From JACKAN01 sp964502735 (GTDB taxonomy: Bacteria > Bdellovibrionota > Bdellovibrionia > Bdellovibrionales > UBA1609), in the NCBI GenBank assembly GCA_964502735.1, contig CAZCYD010000043.1, positions 1 through 26,529 of the forward strand: a stretch of DNA of 26,529 bases, in the 5' to 3' direction. Below are positions 1 to 7,210 of this stretch, piece by piece. The translations under genes were made by a program, and so were the position numbers. Numbering within the stretch: position 1 is the first letter of the stretch; each line of letters opens with the position of its first letter. The notes beneath the pieces were generated by a model that was given only the letters and a program-made list of their open reading frames with translations, was not told where the DNA came from and did not search any database.

Positions 1-76
1 GCAGCCTTGAGGCTGCGGAACTGCGCGTGAGGCGCATTCACAAAATTTTAGACGAGTATTTTTTGGAATGGGGATA
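1..76. repeat. Palindromic element, copy 1 (right half only)
   Basis: This is the right half of the same palindromic element found complete at 8549-8696 and 11540-11675. The window begins inside the central hairpin: GGCTGCGG is at 11-18, and the conserved arm starts at 28 and runs to about 76, where it ends in TA. The inner arm matches copy 2 closely, while the outer arm (51-76) is closer to copy 3. The left arm lies outside the window, so pairing cannot be checked here. Confidence 0.85.
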
Positions 77-127
77 ACTCAATGCAACTAAACAGAGCAG
101 CTTGACGCATGGTCTTAAGAGACTAAT

Positions 128-164
128 TGCGCGCAGCGGCTAATGTTGTCCGCGCATTTTTTTT
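128..164 (+). terminator. Possible rho-independent terminator
   Basis: TGCGCG (128-133) can pair with CGCGCA (151-156), and eight T follow at 157-164. The 17-nt loop is long and holds the stop codon of the leftward gene. It would terminate rightward transcription entering from the left edge. The stem is only 6 bp, so the call is tentative. Confidence 0.35.
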
Positions 165-601
165 ATAAGGGCAATAATTTTGAACATATTTTTGAGCCCG
201 TGTTCGGCCAGAAAATTTAAAAAATCGGGACCCGCTTTTTTAATAATTTTAAGGTATCCACCAGTCAGTATATTTTGAACAGAGCTCGTCATTCGGATTT
301 GAATATTTCCGGATAAAATCTCACGCACAATCTCGATACCCGTTTCTGCCAGGGTGTCGCAGGGAAGAGTCGACAGCCGCCTTATGGACTCAGCGTTAAT
401 AATAAAAAGAACGTCAGCGTTTTGAGCAAAACCTTCGCGAAACTGCACTTGGTTATTGGCAAAAAAACAGTGAGCTTCGTCTCGGTCTTCAATTGAAATA
501 TTTAAGCTAAGGCCTTCATTGAGCTCGGCAAGAGCCATCCGAACAGAAGGTTTGTTTTCTATGAAGTGCTTTGTCATCAACAGGATTTGATTTTTTGACA
601 T
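140..601 (-). CDS. SCP2-like small protein
   Basis: The product is about 153 residues with no signal peptide or membrane segment. The pattern fits the sterol-carrier-protein-2 / lipid-transfer fold: a central stretch with DVLFIINAESIRRL, then a leucine/isoleucine-rich helix with ILSGNIQIRM, then a C-terminal GGYLKIIKKAGPDFLNFL segment. This is fold-level recognition only; the ligand and role are unknown. The open frame extends upstream to a TTG at 664, but the ATG at 601 has a GAGGG a few bases upstream, whereas the TTG has none and would add an asparagine-run leader, so the ATG is preferred. The gene is divergent from mreB, with an intergenic region of about 190 bp from this start. Confidence 0.6.
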   Translation of the reverse strand: MSKNQILLMTKHFIENKPSVRMALAELNEGLSLNISIEDRDEAHCFFANNQVQFREGFAQNADVLFIINAESIRRLSTLPCDTLAETGIEIVREILSGNIQIRMTSSVQNILTGGYLKIIKKAGPDFLNFLAEHGLKNMFKIIALIKKMRGQH

Positions 602-710
602 GAGGACCCTCGAGCAATTATTATTGTTGTTGCTAACTTCTCGTATTGACTCTTGTTTTGTCAATGACCTAAATTATTAGCAGAGGGTGGCACTGAGAAC
701 AAAGTGTTCA

Positions 711-740
711 TTGTAAAATGAGCATTCAAATGAGTATTTT
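711..740 (+). promoter_or_regulatory. Candidate sigma-70 promoter of mreB
   Basis: TTGTAA (711-716), an 18-bp spacer and TATTTT (735-740) match the -35/-10 consensus at 4 of 6 bases each. Transcription would start near 747, about 50 bp before the mreB start. A small GGGCG/CGCCC hairpin (763-767 with 777-781) would fall in the leader. Weak match; tentative. Confidence 0.3.
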
Positions 741-793
741 AGGGGCATCTTCTCGCAGCACGGGGCGGAGCGAGTTCGCCCTGAATCTCACCA

Positions 794-1849
794 ATGGATT
801 TAAACATGAGTTTTTACGACAAAATTACAGATTATTTTTCCAATGACATTGCAATTGATTTAGGAACAGCAAATACCCTTGTTTACGCTAAAGGGAGAGG
901 CATTATTTTAGACGAACCCTCTGTTGTCGCTGTTCAAAAAAACTTTAGCGGGGCGCAAAACCGAGTCTTGGCCGTAGGAAAAGAAGCAAAAGATATGCTG
1001 GGCAGAACCCCAGGGAGCATTGTAGCTATTCGTCCGATTAAAGACGGTGTAATTGCCGATTTTGAAGTTACAGGTTCTATGTTGAAATATTTTATATCGA
1101 AGTCGACAGGGCATCGTAAGAGCTTTGTTCGACCTCGAATAATAATTTGTGTGCCCTTTGGAATCACACAGGTTGAGAAAAGAGCGGTTAAAGAATCTGC
1201 GCATTCCGCTGGAGCAAGAGAGGTCTACTTGATTGAAGAGCCTATGGCGGCAGCTATAGGGGCTGGACTTCCTATCACAGATCCCACTGGCAATATGGTT
1301 GTCGATATGGGAGGGGGAACAACTGGCGTTGCTGTGATTTCTCTTGGGGGAATTGTTTATTGTAAATCAATCAAAGTTGCCGGAGATAAGTTTGACGAGG
1401 CCATCGTTAACTATGTGAGACGCCAATTTAACTTGTTAATTGGTGAAAGAACGGCTGAGAATATTAAAATTAATATTGGCAATGCCTATCCATTTGACGA
1501 AGAAAAGACAATGGAAATAAAAGGCAGGGATTTAGTTGCTGGAGCCCCTAAAACCATAGAGATTACAAGCTCACAAATTAACGACGCCTTGATGGACCCT
1601 CTTAGTGAAGTTGTCGATGCCGTAAGAACAGCCCTTGAGAAAACCCCGCCTGAATTGGCTTCTGACATTGTTGATAATGGAATTGTTTTGACAGGAGGGG
1701 GGGCTCTTCTTGCCAATTTAGATGTTTTACTTCGCGAGAGAACAGGCCTGCCTGTTTCAATTGCTGAAGACCCTCTTTCGTGTGTAGTTCTTGGATCAGG
1801 CAAAGTTTTAGATGAGTTGAATTTACTTAAACAATTAACTGTGGATTAA
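794..1849 (+). CDS. mreB: Rod-shape-determining protein MreB (actin homologue)
   Basis: MreB polymerises into membrane-associated filaments that direct the cell-wall elongation machinery. The 351-residue length is typical. The actin-fold signatures are in order: phosphate-1 loop DLGTANTLVYAKG near the N-terminus, IICVPFGITQVEKRA, the phosphate-2 region VVDMGGGTTGVAVISLGG, and the adenosine-binding loop GIVLTGGGALLANLD near the C-terminus. Two in-frame starts are possible: ATG at 794, or ATG at 806, which gives the more familiar N-terminus MSFYDKITDYFSNDIAIDLG. Neither has a convincing Shine-Dalgarno sequence. No mreC, mreD, pbp2 or rodA follows; the next gene is a sigma-like regulator. This is therefore an orphan copy, or the species has separated the mre genes. 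Confidence 0.96.
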   Translation: MDLNMSFYDKITDYFSNDIAIDLGTANTLVYAKGRGIILDEPSVVAVQKNFSGAQNRVLAVGKEAKDMLGRTPGSIVAIRPIKDGVIADFEVTGSMLKYFISKSTGHRKSFVRPRIIICVPFGITQVEKRAVKESAHSAGAREVYLIEEPMAAAIGAGLPITDPTGNMVVDMGGGTTGVAVISLGGIVYCKSIKVAGDKFDEAIVNYVRRQFNLLIGERTAENIKINIGNAYPFDEEKTMEIKGRDLVAGAPKTIEITSSQINDALMDPLSEVVDAVRTALEKTPPELASDIVDNGIVLTGGGALLANLDVLLRERTGLPVSIAEDPLSCVVLGSGKVLDELNLLKQLTVD

Positions 1850-1913
1850 TAATGAACCCTTCTAGTGATTGTTGTTTTCAGGCCGGATCACTTAGGTCCG
1901 AGAGAATTACATA

Positions 1914-2345
1914 ATGACCGTTGAGACTCAGATAAAGTCTGTGGCATTATTCTTTTCATACGCATTTTTAGACGACACCTTGGCTCTAAAAGCTACGAAG
2001 GCCGTGGTCAGAAAACTCAACAGGATTTCTATATCAACTCAAGATGTGCAAACAGTGATTGTTCAGTTGACTTATCAATATTGGAATCAACTTAAAAGAC
2101 ACCAGTCTGAGGATACTCAGTTTTTTTCGAGTCGCATGGAGGCTTTGGGAAGTGGGTATAATGATGTAAGCCCTTGGCGAGAATTTAAAAGAAAGGCGGA
2201 GGAGGAAGAGTTTCTATCTGTTTTGTGGACAGAAGTGCTGGGAATTCAAATTTCTAAAACTGCTAAAGCCTTAGCCATTACCGAAGGCACTGTTAAACAT
2301 AGGGTTAATCGCGGGCTTCGTATACTAGCGGAGCGGGTGACTTAA
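1914..2345 (+). CDS. Truncated sigma-factor-like protein (region 4 HTH)
   Basis: A 143-residue protein with a C-terminal helix-turn-helix that resembles sigma region 4 of ECF factors (ISKTAKALAITEGTVKHRVNRGLRILAE, about residues 111-138). It is shorter than the usual 170-200 residues of an ECF sigma. The N-terminal half only faintly resembles region 2, and no clear -10-recognition motif is visible. It may be a degenerate sigma, a sigma-like transcription factor, or an adaptor that binds the -35 element. It lies 64 bp after mreB and just ahead of an anti-sigma-like membrane protein, the usual sigma/anti-sigma arrangement. The ribosome-binding site is weak (GAGAG about 11 nt upstream). Confidence 0.7.
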   Translation: MTVETQIKSVALFFSYAFLDDTLALKATKAVVRKLNRISISTQDVQTVIVQLTYQYWNQLKRHQSEDTQFFSSRMEALGSGYNDVSPWREFKRKAEEEEFLSVLWTEVLGIQISKTAKALAITEGTVKHRVNRGLRILAERVT

Positions 2346-2346
2346 T

Positions 2347-2407
2347 GTATTAGGGGTTAGCGCGTGCTAGGGGCTAACGTGCTGTGGGTTAAAGTACTAT
2401 GGAATTA
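2347..2407. repeat. Degenerate ~15-17-bp tandem repeat between sigma-like and anti-sigma-like genes
   Basis: Three adjacent imperfect units lie at 2347-2363, 2364-2378 and 2379-2393, each built on GT-N-CTAGGGG-TTAA-like sequence. A weaker fourth unit (2394-2408) contains the ATG of the next gene. The repeat fills the whole spacer after the stop codon at 2343-2345. Confidence 0.6.
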
Positions 2408-3445
2408 ATAATTGGAAAAAAAGAAAGAAAGCTAACGAAGTTTCTATGTCGAGAGATGATTTATGACTACTTAAAAGGCTCTCTTGATGAAGATCGACGT
2501 CGCGCTGTTGAAAAGTATTTATCACAAGATGAAGATCTCAGAGAAGAAGTGGAGAGACTTCAATCCGCTATTAATTATTGTCAAGAGTTAAGTGGTGCCC
2601 AACTGTCTCAAGATTTTTTTGAGGAAGTGAGCGAAAAGAACTCCAAATTGAGTGATTGGTTGGTGGCGCTTTCGTGGGGCAAGCTCCCAGATCCTGTCAA
2701 GTGGGTATTAGAGGCTGTTGTTATTGCTGTTATTGTCGCAGGTTTTTCAATTTATGTTCCGTGGGAAAATCTTTTTAGAAGTTTCCCACGAGACAAGGCT
2801 CCAATGGTAGTAGAGATTGAACCAGCATTAGAAGTTGCAAAAGAGGATTCTATTCAATTGGAGCAAGAATCAAGAGAGAGCATTGATGTTGCAGGGGGAC
2901 TTGTAGAAACCAAAGCTTCACAAACTAATCAAGCGGGGTTTGAGAGTTCACAGGATAGCAGTCGAGTGCAGAAACCTTCTGTTGCAGAAACTTTAGTGTC
3001 CACTGATCCTGTTGACCTTGAGGATGTAAAACACGGGGAGCTTAGAGGGTCTGGAGAACAACATGAGGAACATGGCGAAGAGCTAGAAGAAGCAGCTGCA
3101 CCAACCAAGAAAAGGCCCATACTTGTTGGCAAGAAAGAAGCTCTAAAGGGAGTTTTGTTTCGGGCGTTTATGAAGTTGGATGACATAGAACGACACACTG
3201 AAGAGTTTAGAGAAAAGATCCTTAGTTTGGGTGGAGAAAAGGCTGGAGAGGTTCAAGTTGGGTGGAGAAAGCCCGATGGTAGTTATTTTCACTTTTCTCT
3301 AGACGAAGAGAACTTAGAACCTCTCAAACAATTTATGAGTGAGTATGGACCTGTCAGATTTTATAAAGACCCCCATTGGAGAGTTATGCCTGAGGGAAAG
3401 ATTAGAATGATTTTATGGGTAGAAGATAGTGAATACAAAAAATAA
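2399..3445 (+). CDS. Anti-sigma-like single-pass membrane protein
   Basis: A 348-residue protein. The N-terminal cytoplasmic segment (about 15-65) has the helical pattern of an anti-sigma domain (MIYDYLKGSLDEDRRRAVEKYLSQDEDLREEVERLQ), but the zinc-binding HxxxCxxC motif is missing; only C17 and C61 are present. One transmembrane helix lies at about 100-120. An acidic, Ser/Glu-rich linker (about 135-235) follows, then a conserved-looking C-terminal domain (about 235-345) containing GWRKPDGSYFHFS and PHWRVMPEGKIRMILWV, presumably periplasmic. It follows the sigma-like gene and overlaps the histidine kinase gene by 17 nt. The inferred role is to hold the sigma-like protein at the membrane in response to an envelope signal. 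An alternative start is the ATG at 2456. The function of the C-terminal domain is not recognised. Confidence 0.7.
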   Translation: MELIIGKKERKLTKFLCREMIYDYLKGSLDEDRRRAVEKYLSQDEDLREEVERLQSAINYCQELSGAQLSQDFFEEVSEKNSKLSDWLVALSWGKLPDPVKWVLEAVVIAVIVAGFSIYVPWENLFRSFPRDKAPMVVEIEPALEVAKEDSIQLEQESRESIDVAGGLVETKASQTNQAGFESSQDSSRVQKPSVAETLVSTDPVDLEDVKHGELRGSGEQHEEHGEELEEAAAPTKKRPILVGKKEALKGVLFRAFMKLDDIERHTEEFREKILSLGGEKAGEVQVGWRKPDGSYFHFSLDEENLEPLKQFMSEYGPVRFYKDPHWRVMPEGKIRMILWVEDSEYKK

Positions 3446-5366
3446 ACCCAAAAAATCATTGAGAACAATTTTAATACTTTGGTTTCTTATTTTTTCAGTT
3501 ATTCCCCTTGCGTTTATAACAGGGTACTCTGTTGTAAAGTATGAGGAGGCTATTAATGAAGAGCAACTTCAAAGACTAGAAGGAAATTATCGTGAGATAA
3601 TTTCCATATTGGCAGAGTTTGAAGCCGATTTGATTTCTAAAATCACTGCCCATTCGCAAAACAGTTCATTAGCTTATTATTTGAATAGCAATCAGATACA
3701 TCAAATCAAGTTTTTAGCTAGAAGTTGGCTGCAAAACACCTTAGCTCACAAACTATCTTTATACACTCGTGAAGGGCGCCGGGTCTTTAATATTTATAAA
3801 GATGCCCAGGGAGAAATTAAAGAGGGAGAAATGGCCCCGGAGGCCGATGTCTTTCTGTCAAAAGAATTCTTGCAACAGGTTTTAGAACAAGAAGTTTATA
3901 GACAAATAGAAGTGAGAAGTAGCTCTTTTATAGAAATCATTGCTGTTAGCAAGGTAAGAAACAGCTCGGGACGTGTCGTGGGGTACATAGAAGAGGTTAT
4001 CGAATTGGATCAGAGTTTTGTTGATGGCCTGAAAAATCGCATGAATTTAGAGTTAGTGTTCTTTGTAGATAAACTTGTTGAAAGTAAAGACTCGGACAAC
4101 TCGATTTTTACCAGCCACGAGGACTTGGCTCTCTATAGACCCGAGGACTTTGTTAAAGAGGGAGAAAACTCTACAAGAAATTTTTTTGAAATAAAAATCC
4201 GAGATGTTCCGTACGGCTTTATTTTGCGCTCGATGAAGTGGGGGGACCATCAGCTCAGTTTGGCAATAGGGACATCAAAAAAAGCCGTCAGGCAAGTGTT
4301 AAGAAATGTGAATTACGCTTTCTTTACAGTTGTGAGTGGGATTGTCATATTCTTAATTGTTTTGAGTTTTATCATCTCCAAAATTCTACTACGCCCAGTT
4401 TCAAGCTTAGTAGAGGCTTTTCAAAAAGTTCAACCAGGGCAGGCCATACCTAGAGTGGAGAACCTCCCAGATAATGAGTTAGGTGTACTTGCTGAAAACT
4501 TTAATGATCTTTCCCTTCGTGTGAATAAAACTCAAGATGAGCTTAGGTATAAAATTGCTGAACTTGAAAATGCAAATCAAGAAATTAGAGAAACTCAGGT
4601 TAAGCTTGTTCACACGGCCAAGATGGCAAGTCTTGGTCAGCTAGTTGCTGGAGTGGCTCACGAGTTAAATAATCCTATTGGATTTATCTATGGAAATATG
4701 GGCCACCTTAGAGATTACTCACAGTCATTAATAAAGTTAATTCAGGCGGCAGAAAAATCGGGAGTGGACCTCTCAGAAATTAAACGGGAACTAGAGTATG
4801 ACTACATCTTAGAGGATATGCCAAAACTGATTCAGTCATGTGAAGATGGAGCCCGCAGAACTCGCGACATTGTGATTGGGTTGAGAAATTTTTCAAGACT
4901 AGAAGAGGCTACTCTTAAGGAGGTAGATATTCATGAGTGTTTGGACAACACTTTACATTTACTTTCAGGTGAACTTAAGAATCGAATTGTTGTAGAAAGA
5001 CACTGGGGGGAGTTGCCTAAAATAGATGGCTATCCTTCACAATTGAATCAAGTCTTTATGAATATACTTTCTAATGCGACTCAAGCCATTGAAGGAAGTG
5101 GAGTCATAACAATTATAACTCAACTGATAAGTGATCGAATTGAAATTGTTATTCGCGATACGGGCAAAGGAATGGATGCCGAAACAATCAATAAAATTTT
5201 TGATCCATTTTTTACGACTAAAACACTTGGGCAAGGCACGGGGTTGGGCTTAAGTATTTCTTTCGGAATTGTGCAGAAGCACGGGGGAGATATACTGGTT
5301 AAGTCAGAAGTTGGCGTAGGTACTGAATTTACAATTTATTTACCAACAAATAGGAGCAAAGCATGA
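3429..5366 (+). CDS. Membrane sensor histidine kinase
   Basis: A 645-residue kinase starting at GTG and overlapping the preceding gene by 17 nt. Order of domains: transmembrane helix 1 (about 11-33), a large extracytoplasmic sensor (about 34-290, size and pattern like a dCACHE domain), transmembrane helix 2 (about 295-320), HAMP (about 320-373), coiled coil, HisKA with the H-box MASLGQLVAGVAHELNNP (phosphorylated His about 411), then a HATPase domain with N-box NQVFMNILSNATQAI, G1 DTGKGMD, F-box IFDPFFTTK and G2 GQGTGLGLS. All catalytic boxes look intact, so it should autophosphorylate. No receiver domain is fused and no response regulator gene is in the window. Its stop overlaps the next lipoprotein gene (ATGA), suggesting coupled translation and a shared signalling role. 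Confidence 0.93.
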   Translation: MNTKNKPKKSLRTILILWFLIFSVIPLAFITGYSVVKYEEAINEEQLQRLEGNYREIISILAEFEADLISKITAHSQNSSLAYYLNSNQIHQIKFLARSWLQNTLAHKLSLYTREGRRVFNIYKDAQGEIKEGEMAPEADVFLSKEFLQQVLEQEVYRQIEVRSSSFIEIIAVSKVRNSSGRVVGYIEEVIELDQSFVDGLKNRMNLELVFFVDKLVESKDSDNSIFTSHEDLALYRPEDFVKEGENSTRNFFEIKIRDVPYGFILRSMKWGDHQLSLAIGTSKKAVRQVLRNVNYAFFTVVSGIVIFLIVLSFIISKILLRPVSSLVEAFQKVQPGQAIPRVENLPDNELGVLAENFNDLSLRVNKTQDELRYKIAELENANQEIRETQVKLVHTAKMASLGQLVAGVAHELNNPIGFIYGNMGHLRDYSQSLIKLIQAAEKSGVDLSEIKRELEYDYILEDMPKLIQSCEDGARRTRDIVIGLRNFSRLEEATLKEVDIHECLDNTLHLLSGELKNRIVVERHWGELPKIDGYPSQLNQVFMNILSNATQAIEGSGVITIITQLISDRIEIVIRDTGKGMDAETINKIFDPFFTTKTLGQGTGLGLSISFGIVQKHGGDILVKSEVGVGTEFTIYLPTNRSKA

Positions 5367-5662
5367 AAGTTAGGCACCACGTAGTTTTAATATTAATTTC
5401 ATATATTTTTGTTTTAGGTTGTAGTTCTCAATCAATTTTACCAGAGAAAGACGATGTCAAAGTAAGTCGAAAGCCACCTTCAAAGGGATGTACTGAAATT
5501 GGTCCAGTGAGTGGTCGGTCAATTTCGACAAAACCTAACAGAGAAGCTGTGCTTGAAGACATGAAGCAGGATGCCGCTAATAAGGGGGCTAATTATGTCG
5601 TTGTTAAACAGTACTCAGATAATGGAACAGCTGTGACCGGCATAGCTTATCAATGCCCCTAA
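5363..5662 (+). CDS. RcsF/DUF4156-like small lipoprotein
   Basis: A 99-residue lipoprotein. The signal peptide ends in FVLGC, so Cys20 is the likely lipidated residue. The mature part resembles the RcsF/DUF4156 fold: GCTEIGPVSG (C43), AANKGANYVVV, and the C-terminal GIAYQC (C98). C43 and C98 could form a disulfide. RcsF is the outer-membrane sensor that feeds the Rcs phosphorelay. Here the gene overlaps the histidine kinase by 4 nt (ATGA at 5363-5366), so an analogous sensor-lipoprotein/kinase pair is a reasonable inference. The family assignment rests on this motif pattern and length only. Confidence 0.72.
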   Translation: MKVRHHVVLILISYIFVLGCSSQSILPEKDDVKVSRKPPSKGCTEIGPVSGRSISTKPNREAVLEDMKQDAANKGANYVVVKQYSDNGTAVTGIAYQCP

Positions 5663-5680
5663 TCAAAGCCCCTAATCAAC
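5655..5680. repeat. 13-bp tandem duplication at a stop codon
   Basis: GCCCCTAATCAA(A/C) occurs twice head-to-tail (5655-5667 and 5668-5680). The first copy contains the TAA stop of the RcsF-like lipoprotein gene (5660-5662). Confidence 0.8.
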
Positions 5681-5821
5681 AGGGTTTCTATTCAGAGAAT
5701 CTCTGTCAATAGGGTGCCCGATTCAGTTTCTCTAGGTTCTGCTAACTATTTTGACTATACCCGTAGCAGGATGGGTGTATGATGTTTGGTTTATTAATTA
5801 AGAATTAAAACTAAGGTAAAA

Positions 5822-7210
5822 ATGGAAAAGATAAATAACAGTATAATAGAAAATATTCTGAGTGTGACATTAGATTCTGGAGCTGATTTCTCAGAGCTTT
5901 ACTTAGAGAACACCTATGAGAGCCAGATATCAATGAAGAGTCAAAAAATAGATGAAGTCTTAACGGGACGGGTGTATGGCGCTGGTTTGAGACTTTTTTG
6001 GGATAAGGAATCTCTGTATTTGTATACAAATGACCTTTCAGAAGCTGGGCTTTTAAAGTTGGCAAGGGCTGCGGCGGCCTCAGTTCCTGGTCGAGCGGGT
6101 GTTACTCTCAAACCATTAAATCCTTATGTTTACGACTCCATCCATGATTACAAGCTAATGCCATGGGAATTCAGCAAAGACACCAAGGCTGCATACTTGC
6201 ACCAAATGGATCAAGAGGCTAGGGCCGTGTCTTCAGATATCACACAAGTTAGAGGCGTGATAAGCGAAGTTCACAAGCATGTGAAAATTGCCAACTCTAA
6301 CGGTGTTTTAGCTGAGGAGACTCGCCAATACACACACGTAACATGTTCTACGATAATAGAGTCACAAGGAGTTAGGGAACTTGGCACTTCACGCTTTGGT
6401 TCATTGGCCTCGAGTGAATTTTTAGAAGGGGTTGATTACAAGGGCATGGGGCGAGAGGCAGCAAAAATGTCAGTTAGAAACCTAGGGGCAAAGTATGCGC
6501 CGGCGGCGGAGCTTCCCGTTGTGATCGCTAACGGCTTTGGTGGAGTAATCTTTCACGAAGCCTGTGGGCATGGTCTAGAAACAACTATAGTCGCAACGGG
6601 GGCTTCTGTTTTTTCAAATAAGTTGGATCAAAAGATTGCAAACCCATGTGTGACGGCCATAGATGATGGGACTATAAAAAATACATATGGTTCGCTCTCA
6701 ATAGATGATGAGGGGTTTCCTACGCAGAAAACAGTTTTGATAGATAAGGGTGTTCTTAAAAGTTACATTGTTGACCATATGGGCTCACGCAAAACAGGTT
6801 ACGCAAGAACAGGCAGCGGAAGGCGGCAGAATTATAAATTTGCTCCTACATCCAGAATGCGAAATACCTATATTGACAGAGGAGAATCGAGCTTGGAGGA
6901 GATGATAGCAGATATTGACTATGGTCTTTATGCTAAAACCTTGGGCGGTGGTTCGGTAAATCCAGCAACAGGAGGATTTAACTTCAGTGTTGTGGAGGCC
7001 AATATAATTCGCAGAGGTAGAATTGAAGAGGCCGTCAAAGGAGCAAGCCTTATAGGCACGGGAGTTGACACCTTGTCAAACATAGTAAAAGTAGGCTCAG
7101 ATTTAGAGTTAAGTTATGGACACTGTGGATCTGTAAGTGGGATGGTGCAAACAACAGTGGGGCAGCCAAGCCTTCTTGTTTCCAAAATGACAGTGGGAGG
7201 GCGAGCATGA
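5822..7210 (+). CDS. tldD: Metalloprotease TldD
   Basis: TldD is the zinc-bearing subunit of the TldD/TldE heterodimeric protease, which in E. coli matures microcin B17 and degrades unfolded peptides such as CcdA. The 462-residue product carries HEACGH at about 245-250 (HExxxH; H245 and H250 would bind zinc, E246 is catalytic) within a GGVIFHEACGHGLE context. A C-terminal cysteine (about C435, in GHCGSVSG) sits where the third zinc ligand is expected, followed by VGQPSLLVSKMTVGG, typical of the family end. A good ribosome-binding site (AAGG, about 6 nt upstream) supports the ATG at 5822. It overlaps tldE by 4 nt. No peptide-modification or toxin precursor gene is adjacent. Confidence 0.95.
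   Translation: MEKINNSIIENILSVTLDSGADFSELYLENTYESQISMKSQKIDEVLTGRVYGAGLRLFWDKESLYLYTNDLSEAGLLKLARAAAASVPGRAGVTLKPLNPYVYDSIHDYKLMPWEFSKDTKAAYLHQMDQEARAVSSDITQVRGVISEVHKHVKIANSNGVLAEETRQYTHVTCSTIIESQGVRELGTSRFGSLASSEFLEGVDYKGMGREAAKMSVRNLGAKYAPAAELPVVIANGFGGVIFHEACGHGLETTIVATGASVFSNKLDQKIANPCVTAIDDGTIKNTYGSLSIDDEGFPTQKTVLIDKGVLKSYIVDHMGSRKTGYARTGSGRRQNYKFAPTSRMRNTYIDRGESSLEEMIADIDYGLYAKTLGGGSVNPATGGFNFSVVEANIIRRGRIEEAVKGASLIGTGVDTLSNIVKVGSDLELSYGHCGSVSGMVQTTVGQPSLLVSKMTVGGRA

Noticed and set aside
681..705. TGGCAC near 688 as a sigma-54 promoter for mreB
   Set aside because: The -12 element TTGC is absent at the required distance.
5751..5783. Possible tldD promoter (TTGACT and TATGAT)
   Set aside because: Spacing is 21 bp, too long for a standard sigma-70 promoter, and no better pairing was found.
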